Shown: positions 22,691-34,410, counted from the stretch's first letter. The stretch is DNA of 64,000 nucleotides from Romanomermis culicivorax (GCA_963922205.1 CAWUHX010000013.1:558001-622000), one strand, 5' to 3'. The notes: generated by a model not told the origin, from the letters alone. Program-made: numbers and translations.

Positions 22691-23260
22691 GTGTGAATCC
22701 CAGACACCCTTGAGACGATAAAATGCGAAAATAAAATAATATCTAATAAATGTCTATCACATACAGTATGCTACATATTTACAGTACTGCTTTAGCAGGT
22801 ACGTTACACATTAGAGGTCATTTAAATTACGAAATAAAAATTTTAACTATGAGTTGAAAAATTTCTATCATTTCATAAAAAACTTTTTTCGGTAAAGAGC
22901 TGCAACAACTTTTGAATACCTGCTTTTCTTGTTGTCTGGATAAACGTGCTTGTCAGAAAAAGTTCTAGAATGGCAATGTATACATTATTCAGACGAAATA
23001 GTGCTCCATAGAGTCAAATTTGCATATTCTAATACTTTTAAAATGATTAGCTGCAAGATCAATCTTATTGCAATTTTAAAAATTTTATTGCATTTTTGTA
23101 GTAAGGGGACACTTGGAGTAAAGGGACACGACGCTAGTTTCAGCACTGAAGTTCCACTTCTTTCTTCGAAAAAGAGCAGCTGTAGGTATAAGTGCTGTAC
23201 GCTTAAAAAATTAGGACGCATTTATGATTCTCGGCACAGCCACGGACACGGCGGCCGTAA

Positions 23261-23370
23261 CCAATCAGATTGCGCTGCAAAAAAATTGACGTTAAATATG
23301 ATTGGTTGCACTGAAGTATAAATGCGGCTTTACACTTCGATTTGATCAAAAGTCATTTATACAGAAGGTG
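23261..23370 (+). promoter_or_regulatory. core promoter and 5' UTR exon of S2
   Basis: CCAAT at 23261, an inverted CCAAT (attgg) at 23301 and TATAAAT at 23317-23323 lie in order. A start near 23347 would give a short 5' UTR exon ending at the donor GGTG|GTAAGT at 23371. The coding exon follows after the acceptor ttgcag at 24017. Spacing is typical of a TATA promoter. Confidence 0.55.
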
Positions 23371-24036
23371 GTAAGTCTCTTCGTTTGGTTTCCAAGAATT
23401 GTCAAAGTAGCCCAAAAATAGGGAGGTGCTGAAAATTCGTGCAAATAGGTACTGAGGACAAACCACGATATTATTTTTTACCTTGATATAGTTTTCTATA
23501 TGGCTTTTACCTATCATGTTGACGTATAAAACTGATTTACTTTATCACAATTTTTTGCAGAAGAAGCGACTCCCATTTCGGGGACTTAAGAACTGACTAT
23601 TCCTATTTTCTACTGATCACAGAAAACTGATGTATTTTTCTGTTCCGAATCATTCCATTTCGATCATCAAGCATTGAACGTGCACCGAATCTCTTTGTCT
23701 TTCTCAAACAGACTTTTGTTGGAAGCTTAAAACTGCTTAAAAGCATATAGATTCAATTTGCATATTTCGTAAAAATACAGTGAACAATCATTGTTGTTTG
23801 ATGCGTTCGAATAGAGTATTCAGATTCTGCATCTGATTAAATTTCTTTAGCTACGTAGTACGTTAAAATCTGAGAAAATCTTTCTTCCGGTATCCAGAAA
23901 CAAAAGATGGTTTTAATTATATGGAATTCTATGATTTTCATTCTAAATATCTACAGATAGGAATTTATAATGCTGACGAGATTCGGATAGAAACATAACC
24001 ACAATTTTTTATTGCAGTGATTATTTCCACTTCAGC

Positions 24037-24839
24037 ATGAACAACTTTAACATAGTTATTGTGGTATGCTTTAGTACCTATATGATGGGATTCACTAGTA
24101 CCCGTATAATTCAGCGCGGTAAGTTTAATTCTCCATGATGACCTTTCTTACTATTATCTTCCCAGATTGTGATATTGCTTGAAATCATCCAAGAAAAATT
24201 TCCGAATTTAGAAAACCAGGCTCAGAGAATGAAATATTTTGCTTAATAATGCAAATAGTATACATAGGCCTTAAATTTTTTAATAACTCTACTATGGAAA
24301 CAAGATAGTAGAACCATGGATTTCGTGATTAATTAATTTTTGATTAATGATTAATTCTACAGGGGTCGCCGATCCAGAAAGAATGAAAGAGCTGGAAGTG
24401 TTCAAGAACCGTTGCCATGGTCCGCCAATACCGAGCGTCGATTTTAATTTCCTTTGTAAATACTTCCGCAATGAGAAGCCACGTCAAAGGAATGCAAATT
24501 CGTGGAAACGTAAGATTGATATATTCAAAATATACTTTCTGTTTTGAGTGAATCAAGATCCTACCAAACAAACAGACAAATACAAGTTATTGAAATTACA
24601 TTCAGTGAATGCATCATATGAATTTAGAAAAGCAAGTATTTTTAATTGAAACATAGCCGATTGGTGGATCCATAATTCTTAATTTTATGTGATATGTATT
24701 TTTTTGAAAAGTTGATATTTCATGAGTTTCGTTAATCCTCGTAGTAGAAATTCTTGTCACCGTTCCTGCTGCAGAATTAGAGTGGTCCTACCGACGGCGA
24801 GAGACTCCGAGGCCGCCGTCGCCAATGTGGTACCGCTGA
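24037..24839 (+). CDS. small secreted two-Cys protein S2
   Basis: Not recognised as a named family. Coding exons 24037-24118, 24363-24509 and 24775-24839 join in phase to 97 residues. Donors are GCG|GTAAGT and AAAC|GTAAGA; acceptors are ttctacag and tgctgcag. Residues 1-20 (MNNFNIVIVVCFSTYMMGF) form a hydrophobic signal peptide. The mature part starts with a charged helix (DPERMKELEVFKNRC), has two Cys 13 residues apart (C45, C59) and ends in an Arg/Pro-rich tail (RRRETPRPPSPMWYR). It is therefore a likely small secreted peptide with one disulfide. The helix-Cys-loop-Cys layout resembles the two segments of S1 at 0.1-3.2 kb, so they may be distant relatives; that is inference. TATA box upstream and AATAAA 35 bases after the stop. 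Confidence 0.6.
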
Positions 24840-24873
24840 AGGTCAGTTGCTGACGATGCGTTATGTTATGTGA

Positions 24874-24879
24874 AATAAA
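24874..24879 (+). terminator. poly(A) signal of S2
   Basis: AATAAA 35 bases after the TGA stop (24837-24839). Confidence 0.6.
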
Positions 24880-25838
24880 TTTTGATACCGACTGACGAAT
24901 AAGAATTTTTTACATTAGAATAAAGACTGATATCCAGGATCAAGCTGAAACTTCTTTCACTTCTCAATGCATGAATGTTTGGGTTATTTAGATTAAAAAT
25001 TCATCTCTCATTCAACACTCGTCAGCTGTTCTTCCGAATATTCACACGACGGAAAATCGTCGGGAATGCATAAAAGGTACACGCATAGATTTTGAACCTC
25101 TTTTCCATTAGAATTTCAAATCATAAAAACCGGCATTAATCGAAATTTTGTGTGCTCTCTAAAATTCACTCCTACCACATTTTGAAAATTAAGTACTTTC
25201 TATCGTAAATTGTTCTCTGAAATTTGAATGATGAATGAATAATCATATCTCAATGCCGTCCCCTTATACTGAAAATTTATATTTTTACTACGTACAGGTT
25301 GACATGATGCACTATTTTTGTGATACAATGCGACCTAAATTAACCTCATTGTGAAATCGTAGTTACGGGATGGGCCACTTAAAAAATTGTTACCATGCTT
25401 GAAAAAATTCGTTACAATTTGAAAAAAATTTGTAACCAATTGAAAAAAGCTTTCGCTTCGAACACTATTTTATCAAGTTACATCGTTAAAATTTCAAGAT
25501 GTAAGTTTTTCGATTCTCGACTTTCTTTCCAAGTGCGTCGCAATTTTTTCGATGCATCGCAATTTTTTCAAGATAATCTTGGAAAAAATTGAAAAGGCAT
25601 CTTAGAGAAAAATCAAGATGTCATCTTGAAAAAATTTTTAAAGAAACCCTTCAAAGTGGATTTCTGAGTTTAAGACTTGCTGACGGAAGGCGCCCTTGGT
25701 TTTTACAGGGATGGCAAATGGGGGAGATTATTTTGCAATGGGAATGCGATGAACATATTGATCTTTCATGAGAAGTTTAATTTTTCGAGACAAAAAACAT
25801 CAAAAATTCTCAATTTAGCGCCTTTCGACAATATTTAT

Positions 25839-26062
25839 CAGACCCGTTCCTAGGGGGGGGGGGGGGGAGGACCTTAAAATTTATTTTAGTATATGCTCGA
25901 ACAATGTCTTTTTTAGCGGCGCTTAATAAAATTTTCTATTGTTGTATACGAACAGTACAAAGAGTAGTAAATCATCTACCTAAAAGTGGCGTTCTGTAAA
26001 AAAATTGAGGGTCGCTAAACCTGAGTTCGACCAGGGCTGCTAAAACCCAAAGAACGATCCTG
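25839..26062. mobile_element. hAT MITE, 224 bp, perfect 8-bp target duplication
   Basis: Tips CAGACCCGTTC at the left and, inverted, CAGGATCGTTC at the right, flanked by ATATTTAT at 25831-25838 and 26063-26070. A run of about 18 G follows the left tip. A partial related copy in opposite orientation ends at 34220 (GAACGGCCCTG). Confidence 0.85.
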
Positions 26063-26072
26063 ATATTTATAT

Positions 26073-26286
26073 TTATAACTTTACTATGTAAGTCGTATCC
26101 ACACCATAAAAATCGCGTGCCCAATTGAACCTACTTTTGTGGTTATCGTTGCGTCTGCCCGAATGATTGAAGGATGATCCGTTTCCGTACTTCTTCATAA
26201 TACAGGGTACGGGTCTTGTAATCGTTCGTTTAACGGCATATGCTAAAAATGCTTCTTGATCTTTCAAATCGCACTCAAGGGCTTAT
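26073..26286 (-). CDS. possible terminal exon of an unknown protein
   Basis: An open frame from about 26286 to the TAA at 26073-26075 with protein-like composition (ECDLKDQEAFLAYAVKR, then PVPCIMKKYG and a His/Asn/Arg-rich end). A weak acceptor (acgataag) lies at its start and an AT-rich 3' flank follows. No upstream exon was found. It may be a real last exon or a chance ORF. Confidence 0.25.
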
Positions 26287-26394
26287 CGTTTATGCAAAAA
26301 GGCTGCAGCTGAATAAAACAATTTATTCTGGATCAAAATCAGGTTTTTCTATACATAAATAAGTAAAACGGAAGAAGAACAGCAATATACAATA

Positions 26395-27084
26395 AAGGTC
26401 CTGCTACACTACCAGGCGAAACTAACCCTCAAAAATTCGCGTCCGGAACGCGTCTTTTTCGGCAGCACAAAGAAAACTTATATCTTTCTTAGTAATTGAC
26501 ATTCATGCAACAACTGTCAATCATAGTTCTTTCATAATGTGTAGTGGATATGCACTTTGTTTTGACCTACAGTATGACAACAGTTGACCTTTCGTTTATA
26601 TCTGGTAAATAATGTGTGCTTTCTATAGAGGTAAGAAGGAAGCCTCAGCAAAATTCTTTGGCTTTGTGTGACACAAGCACATGGCCTGTCAATTTTATTG
26701 TCGGTATGGTGTGCTTTTCGCGTCCTGGGTGCGTCCGGGACGCGTTCCGAACGCGACCGGCATGGACGGTTAGTTTCGCCTGGTAGTGTATACTTCGCCA
26801 GCCGGATGAAATATTTTTAAACAGGCGCCGGCCGGCGCAGTTGCAAATTTTCGCTGCTATATTTCAATCGGTGCCGTACCTACTGCAAACCTACGGCAAA
26901 ATGAAGATGCATTTTTTCGCATCATAATTTATATGTTATAACATAGGCGACGGTTCAGAAATTTCGATTGAATCGAAAAGACGAAGTATAGCAGCTCGAA
27001 ACTGGCGCCGGCCGACACTGGCTACGAGCTGCTATACTTGTAACAGTGACGGCTGGCGCCGGCCGTCGAAGTATAGCAGGGCCT
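26395..27084. mobile_element. foldback/TIR element E3
   Basis: Tips AAGGTCCTGCTATACTTCG (the left one interrupted by the inner MITE) and, inverted, AGGCCCTGCTATACTTCG, each next to TA. Inside lie repeated palindromic units with GGCGCCGGCC cores, and AAGTATAGCAGC / GCTGCTATACTT in alternating orientation (26985-27075). Same tip family as E0 and E2 but a different palindrome. Confidence 0.75.
26407..26788. mobile_element. MITE inserted in the tip of E3
   Basis: 382 bp with perfect 21-bp terminal inverted repeats beginning CACTACCAGGCGAAACTAAC. TA duplication at 26405-26406 and 26789-26790; removing it restores cctgc-TA-tacttcg, the E3 tip. Subterminal GC-rich palindromes (GCGTCCGGAACGCG; GACGCGTTCCGAACGCG) echo the style of the host element. 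Confidence 0.9.
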
Positions 27085-29148
27085 TAAGGGGCACAAACAA
27101 CAAAACCTATTGCAAAAACGATCCGCAAAGAAGAGCAATAACAGCGATGAATGAAACAAAAAATGTGAAACCTACAAATAACGAAAATAAAAACTCGCAT
27201 TTTTCATAAAAAATTATAAAGCAAATTTTAAGCGGCAAAAACGAAAATGACAACATTGTTCAAAATCGGGAACATATATAAAGTGAAAAACATGTTAAAT
27301 GAATAAATAGATATAACCTTTCATTGCAAAAGCTTTTTTTTTGCATTGTTCCTATTGCCATCCACCAGTTAATTGGTGGAATAATTCCTCGTTTAATACG
27401 TGATTTTGATCTTTCGATCGTAACGATAAAAATATATATCCACCGATAAATTCGTGAACGATTTTACAGTCGGCCGACAGACAACTAAATTCTATTTCAC
27501 CTTCGTCGGTTTGTATCTAGAAAAGACGATTCTATAAATTATTCTACAGGTGTGAAATGAAAAATTTTTTTCTGCCGGTGTAATGGGAGAAGCTAAGCGA
27601 AAAAAATCATTTGAAAATTGACAGGAAAATTTTACGGGCATAAAAAGTTTTGACGAAAAATTGGCAGAAGAATTTACGCTTGAAATTATCTAAATCCAGA
27701 GTCATTATAAAGACACAATATTTTTCGGATTGCATTAGACGTAGCTGTGTGTGCTATCAGGCAACAATATGGGGAGGTATGGGAATGGGTTGTCCAAAAA
27801 AACATTTCCTTACCCCGGCAAAAGTAGTGGACTGGGTTGTCAAATTTATTGGAAAATGGTGTGAGAAAACTTGATTTAGGCTAATATTACAGTGTACTTC
27901 AAATAATAGCATACTGTTTTCATCGTTAGTTAAACGGTTATTATCATTAAAAAAAGAAAAATGGAGACAAGAATTCAGCTGAGCACAAAAACATTGTAAA
28001 AGTAAACAACATTGTTGATTGATTTCCTTAGTTATGAAATCAGTTTGTAAGCTCTTCGCTTAAAATCCGCATAATTTGTGCGAATTCATGGAAAAAGGTT
28101 GATTTCTAGGTAGCTGTTGAGTTTTCTAACCGCTTAACATCACTGTAGCAGACCCTTGGCGAATAAGAGGACATGCTTGGTAGATATAGTGTGCTGTGAC
28201 ACTCTCCCCCGTAGCACATGCCGTTAACCAAAAAGTATCAGGACAATACCCTGCTGAAATCACCGATTTACCCCTGTCAAAATTAAGGACCATATACGTG
28301 TACTATAAAAACGATAGAAACAATATTAGACCGTCAACTTTGCAGGTAAATTCTAAAACTTCATCTTAGTTGACCTTACAAAGATATGTTTGATCTCCCA
28401 ATTGACGTGCCATTTTTTCACGCCACTAAATCGCCATGTTTTCAATGTTTCGCCGTTTTCCAAACACATCCGAGCGATTTTGTTATAAGTGACGCTGAAA
28501 AGCTCCTAAAATAATGACATACACATATTAAGTAAGGCGTATTGCAAAAATTAGAACCGTAATAGAAACACATTTAAGAAAAACGAAGACCGCTATAGAT
28601 GAAAATTACATGCAAAAGACAGAGTTATATTAGAATTCAATAGCAAATAAAATTCTCTTTGACAATAGAAAAAAATCTAACACAAAACAAAACAAAAAAA
28701 TTAAAAAGAAAAAACGATAACTTTAGATTAAGCATGTGCGAAAAAGGCAGGATTAAAAATGCAAAATGGTTTAATTGACTGCAAATTAGAAAAAGGCAGA
28801 TTAAAAAAAATGAAAATTTCATAATCCGCAGAAATAAAAAAATAGGCAAAGATGAAACAAACCCTAATTGTAGAAGTGGGGATTGGGAGGAAGGCAGTTA
28901 TCGACACTCAAGCAGGTCAAAAAAGTACTTAGTGCAACTTTTAACGTAAAAAGGAAAAAAACTAAATTATTTTTTTCCACTTTTTGAGCAAAGAACATTT
29001 TTCAGCGCCTGATGACCACGCATCATCGAAATATGTCAAACCCGTCTACTTAATCCCTCTAAACTTGGTTTTTCTCCCGGTAATCAAATGGTCGCCGACC
29101 CTACTAGTTAAACAAGAAAAAGAAAACAAGATATCTGAGGAGGAAGCT
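27085..29148. other. no gene supported
   Basis: AT-rich sequence. A short open stretch at about 27720-27874 lies in two competing frames behind weak acceptors and is not supported. A small palindrome ccaccagttaattggtgg is at about 27361. A/T-rich purine runs occupy 28560-28860. Confidence 0.4.
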
Positions 29149-29156
29149 GAAATCGA

Positions 29157-30707
29157 TAGAGATGAAACGAGTACCCGGATCCGGATCCGCATTACCCGGA
29201 AGTTTTCAGGATCCGGATCCGGAAGAAGCATTTTCAATTACCCGGATCCGGAAGAACCCATCTCAACTACCCGGATCCGGATAATTCCAAATACAGTTTA
29301 GACATAACTGATACTAATATTTTGACACTAAGGTAAAGTTACAAGGTAAAAAAACAAACATTTATTTGATTGATTTGAAGTTGATTTTTGGCAAATTGTA
29401 TTTCAAAAACAGAAGTTTTACAACAGTTTCAACCATGGTTTTCTGTGCACTGAGCACAGTTTTGGAGCTCGTGTAAAAATTTTTTATGATGTTTTGTGCA
29501 CAGGGCAGAAGTCAATTTTCATATCATACAGGTTTTCAGTGCGGATCGTATGTTGTTGTTTTAGCCGATTCTTTCACAACTTTGAATGTCTCACTTTATT
29601 GTTTAGTCTATGATTTTTGATTTTTTAATCTATGATCTTCATCTTGGTATTCAGAATCAAAATTTGAAGAATCTAAATTTTTGGTTGCTAGTTCGATTTT
29701 TGAGTTGCACTTGCATGCCGTAGATATGATTCTTGAATGCAAAATGGTTTAATTGACTGCAAATTAGACCGCTTTTTTCAGGAAATAACTGTTGCCAGAA
29801 CTCATGTTCTGTAACATCAAATATACAACATCAAAATGTGACATCAAAATCCATTGAAATTTTTGGCCCTTTGTCCTGGTATTTTTTCACCATTCTCGCT
29901 GTTTAGACTGAATTTATCAAGCATCATTTGCTTCAAACTGATTTTCTCGCTGGTTAGTTGATTGAAAGCATCATGTCATTGCTCAAGTCAGAACATCATT
30001 TAAACTTAAAAATAAAACCTTAGCCATGGAATAAGTCTCAACACTGATTTAGAATGTCATCAAGAGTATACAACTAGAGTATAAAACCACAAAACATTTT
30101 CCGGCGCTTGGCGCCGGAATGAGGGATAAATTAAAAGCAGTTTATAGTTTTTTACTTTGACTGATCACAGAGATGTCGCCAGTGAAATTTAGGATTTTTT
30201 CCTCAGTTTTGGTTCCAGCGAAATCGCTTATTTTAAAGCTGCAGACGTTAGAACGGTTTCCAGTCTCACAGCCTCTTACTCATATGTCAGCGACAGTGGT
30301 TCAGTATCACATGAATTCATGTTATGAAAGTGCAGATTTTTTTCTCAGTGTAGACTAGACTCAGAGGAGGATGGAGTTTTTGTTCTATTCACCATTTAAG
30401 ATTTCATTATGCAGATTGCTACAGTAATTTACATTCCTGAATTTGTGTAGCTTTACACAACAGATATTATGCATCTGATAAACACTTAAACAGAATCATT
30501 TAAAGACGCATGAATTAAAATGCCTGCATAATCACAGTAGCTATAATAGATTATTACTACCCGGATCCGGATCCGTATGTAGTTGACCTGATTACCCGGA
30601 TCCGGATCCGTGAAACTCATTGCCAATTACCCGGATCCGGAACCGGATGGAGGCAAGTTGATCACCCGGATCCGGAAGATTGAAATCTGGGATCCGTTTC
30701 ATCTCTA
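29157..30707. mobile_element. non-autonomous hAT element with GGATCC arrays
   Basis: 1551 bp with tips TAGAGATGAAACG and, inverted, TAGAGATGAAACGGATCC, flanked by a perfect 8-bp duplication GAAATCGA (29149-29156, 30708-30715). Both subterminal regions are arrays of ACCCGGATCCGGATCCG (29172-29282, 30560-30675). The interior is AT-rich with no transposase and includes the hairpin CCGGCGCTTGGCGCCGG at about 30101. Confidence 0.92.
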
Positions 30708-30739
30708 GAAATCGAACATATATATTACGGATCTACGAC

Positions 30740-30885
30740 AAAATGTCTCCCACAAAATATCCTCAACAAAATGTCTCCAACATAATGTCCCCAACAAAGT
30801 GTCTCCAACAAAATGTCCTCAACAAAATATCTCTAACAAATGATCCCCGTGCAGAAACGTCTCCAACAAAATGTATCCAGATTGA
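30740..30885 (+). repeat. 14-bp minisatellite (CAACAAAATGTCTC)
   Basis: About ten imperfect copies. The same unit occurs in inverted orientation at 34275-34410. Short ORFs across it (PTKYPQQNV) are translated repeats. Confidence 0.85.
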
Positions 30886-32252
30886 ATAACTACAGCCTTC
30901 CAACGCTGTTTATGCTCATGCAACATAAACGACATTACATAGTAATATATAACTTGTATGTAATGCAACGTCCGCACACACCTTAATAAAACGCCAGGCA
31001 CAGGGTGTACAGCGGTTAGTTTTGGACTGAAAAACTCGAGTAAAATTCAGAAATCAGGCAACCACCAAAAAGTAGAGATTCTTTGACCAGCAAGAACTTT
31101 TGTCATTGCCCAGTACTAACCAGAAACTGTAAGCATGTATAACATTACAGAGCAGACATGATAATCAAAAATTCTGAGAAATTGATTTCAAAATATTTCA
31201 ACAACATTTCTTAGATTCTACAGTGCGTGAACTCAACATTTTTTCCGAAAATAAATTTTCTTCAGTATTCGACAGTTTAATTTCTACATTTTTTCGTTTC
31301 AGTAGGTGTCTATAACGTGTCGGTGCCGAGAGTAGCTATTTTTTGCCATGCTTGGCACAAAGAAGCGCAGAGTGGAAAAAACAGGTGCTTTACAAAATAG
31401 TGGACTTTGTCCGTTCCGATGCACATTGTGTGAACTGTAAAGCTCCCAAATTTCTCCCGAATAGAAAATATTTTTCTTGAACACATTTCTGCTCAAAAAA
31501 GCTTATATAGCTGCTGTTTGTGCACAAGTTAGAATGATCAAAGTTTATTTACAAGTTAGAATGATCAACTATATGCACCTTAAGGAGGGTTTTAGTACCT
31601 GTTTTATTCCTCTCTACAAATTTTATGCATCTGAAACATAATCTAATCTGCATCTAGTGGCTAAATGGTAATTATAATATCAATTAAATCTGTCATTCCT
31701 AACGGTTGACAAGGTACAGAAATTTGTTTCAAAGTATATCATAAACTTCCCGGATTATTGTCATCCTGGGAGAATCGCTATTCAACTCGATACCTTTAAA
31801 AAAGAAGAGTCCTAAATCATATTGCCATGTTATATAAAATATCCTTTTAAAAAACTGATTTGAAGTTGGAAGACTTCTGCGCTATCATGCAGTCGACCAC
31901 CAGATCAGGAAACAACTTGAAACTAAAAGTGGTACCAAAAAATTGAAAGGAATGGTCAACAAAGTGTCTGCATCATGAAAAACATTTTTGTTAAATAGAG
32001 CAAACGAGCATTCCATAATTTTGATTAAAAGTTTGGCTGTGACCTCGCTGCATCGATCACTTCAAAATGAACGGAGTTTGACATGGAAAATTTTCATAAC
32101 CAAGAAAAATAGAATTTCCTGAAATTCGTTTCGATTTTATCGTGTTCAAAATAATTAATGTCATACAAAGCATCTCTCATAGAAGGATTATGCTTTAGCT
32201 GTTCTTTGGTCAGAACAGTAAATCTCACTGCATTACTAGCTTTCAGCATCTG

Positions 32253-33594
32253 GGGCTAGTTGCACCAACGACTACTGAACTACTGAATGCTTACTGAAGT
32301 TCAGTAGTCGAAAAATTTGGTTGCACCAACGCGTTTTCTACTGAACTATTCTAGTAGAAGTTCAGTAGTTTGATAAGCTTTCCTAGTAGTCGAAAAACGA
32401 CTACTAGAAAAGCTACGGTTGCATCAAAGATTTAAATGTTCAGTAGTTCAGTAATCGTTAACATCAGGTTTTCTAGTAGTCGAAAAAGATTTTCGATGAA
32501 CGGTAGTTAGAGTAATTTTTGTCAATTTGAATAATTTCTTTGGAGTTAATAACGTTGTGGAGTTTGAGTGAGGACGAAGGTAATGATAATGTGGAAATTC
32601 CTTCTAAAAACGACTTGTTCAACCACGTATTAATTTTGTTTTGGATGATCTCGTGTCTAGATTTAAAATTAATCAGGCTATTATGGATGATATACTCGAT
32701 AAGATCGGACTAGAGCTAAGCTATGACACAGATCGAAATGTTCCGCTCGATCCTAAGGAACAGTTACCTTTGGATGTAAGATTTTGTTTGCTACCGTTGC
32801 GTTTATGCAAATCGTTGGCGACGCTCAAGTTACAGAATTGTTAATTGACCGTTATTTTGACTCTTTCATTGGAGCCGAACTTCAGTAGCTTTATAAAACT
32901 CAAATGTTAGCTTCGCTGCAGTGTCAGAGCTGAAGCTGGCTGAAGTTTCAACTTCAGCGCTAAAATTTCAGAACGTACATAAAACCGGCCCCAGTACATA
33001 ATTGTTGATCCCTTATATGCTGCAAAAATTGTTATGGCATGTTGCATACTGCAGAATTTAATTCTTAAAATGAGCCAGATGAGGGCACTATGCCTGACGA
33101 TGACCAGGAATGGTTAGAAACCGATAATACAAGAGGCAGGGAAGCCAGGGATGAGCAAGAAACTTGACGAAATAAAATCATTCTGAATCATTTCATGCAA
33201 TCTGGCACTTATTTTTCTGTAGCAATGATGCAGTAAGTTGCAAATTTACTGCCTTTGTACAAACTACCAGGAAATAGGAGTAATAACAAAAAATAGACAA
33301 ACGAAAAAAATGAACAATCGTCTAAAGTAAAAAGATTTTGCAAAGAATGTCCAGTTCCAAAGTTAAAAAAAAAGAAAAAAGTAAAATCAAAAGATTTTGC
33401 AAAACATTACAAATGCACATCAAATTTCAACATCGATTTCTACCGAACTACTACTAAAAACAACTACTGAACTCCTAGAAAATCGACCATTCTATTAATC
33501 GTCGGTGCAACCGAAAAACACTGGATTACTCAACTGCTACTGGTCCACTGAACTACTGAACCACTTAACTACTGAACGTTGGTGCAACTGGCCC
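32253..33594. mobile_element. PIF/Harbinger-type element, decayed
   Basis: 1342 bp. Tips GGGCTAGTTGCACCAACG and, inverted, GGGCCAGTTGCACCAACG, flanked by CTG on both sides (32250-32252, 33595-33597), a 3-bp duplication as usual for this superfamily. Subterminal repeats of ttcagtagt in both orientations. It contains a transposase remnant. Confidence 0.82.
32545..33185 (+). pseudogene. PIF/Harbinger transposase remnant
   Basis: The N-terminal part (LDDLVSRFKINQAIMDDILD, then TDRNVPLDPKEQLPLDVRF at about 32641-32785) matches the region before the DDE core of PIF/Harbinger transposases. A C-terminal-like piece (EPDEGTMPDDDQEWLETDN) lies at 33070-33125. The DDE catalytic core between them is absent, apparently deleted, and the frame is broken. 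Confidence 0.6.
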
Positions 33595-34274
33595 CTGGAC
33601 ATAGTAACTAAAAGTAAGCTTCCACAATGTTTCTTAATATTCATTAATGATAATGTTATAGAGTCATTGAGTTGGCAAACATAATAATATCAGCAGAAAA
33701 GTTGAAATCCTAATCACTACTCAGAAAGTGTTAAATATTAATAAGAGACGAAACAGATCTACAGATGCACTAAAACTGTTAATTCAGTAATGATTCCTAT
33801 GTGCACTTTAGCTAAAACCAGATGAATAATGATAGTAATATTTAAAATTGGTGCGAAGAGCAGGGGAAATTTTGAGGTTTTGAACTTTTAAAATGAAAAT
33901 TGGTTTATCGTGCAATAATTCGGGATTATCTTGAAATAAAAACAACTGCATCATGACAATCTTAATCGGAATTCTCTGACTTTTCCAGGTTTTTCAGGAA
34001 CAAACTTTTACCCTGGCTTTTCCAGGTTTCCTAGGTTTCTGGATAGGTAGCGAAAGAATTTAATAAACTAGCACCAAAATTATGTTTGTGGAGTACTGTT
34101 TGCACACAAAAAAGAAAATTTTATCAAGCGCCGCTAAAAAAGGCATTCTTCAAGCATACACTAAAAGATTTTTAGCGGCCCTGGGCGGCCGCCCAGCTCG
34201 CCCCTCTAAGAACGGCCCTGGGCGCTTAGGTTAACAAGATTCATCAGTAGAATTCGTACATGATATTTATTAAA

Positions 34275-34410
34275 GAGAATATTCTGCTATGGGGACATTT
34301 TGTTTGGGGACCATAAGCTGGGGATATTTTGTTGGAGACATTCTGCTGGAGATGTTTTGTATGGAGATCATATGTTGGGGATATTTTGTTGGAGACATTT
34401 TGTCGCGACA
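34275..34410 (-). repeat. 14-bp minisatellite, inverted copy
   Basis: Units of GGAGACATTTTGTTGG, the reverse complement of the 30.7-kb array. Outer flanks of both arrays also match (cgacaaaatgtctcc), as if they were tips of TIR elements. Confidence 0.8.

Noticed and set aside
25395..25771. Two adjacent plus-strand ORFs near 25.4-25.8 kb
   Set aside because: Low-complexity repeats of gaaaaaattt and tcgcaatttttt; no splice sites or domain.
25851..25869. Long G run as an assembly artefact
   Set aside because: Similar runs occur inside several independent repeat copies at matching positions; length may be inexact but the run itself is a feature of the repeats.
27650..27874. Possible exon around 27.7-27.87 kb
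   Set aside because: Two frames are equally open, acceptors are weak and no partner exon was found.
29170..29285. GGATCC runs as cloning vector or linker contamination
   Set aside because: They sit symmetrically inside an element with a perfect 8-bp target duplication and recur in a second, older copy.
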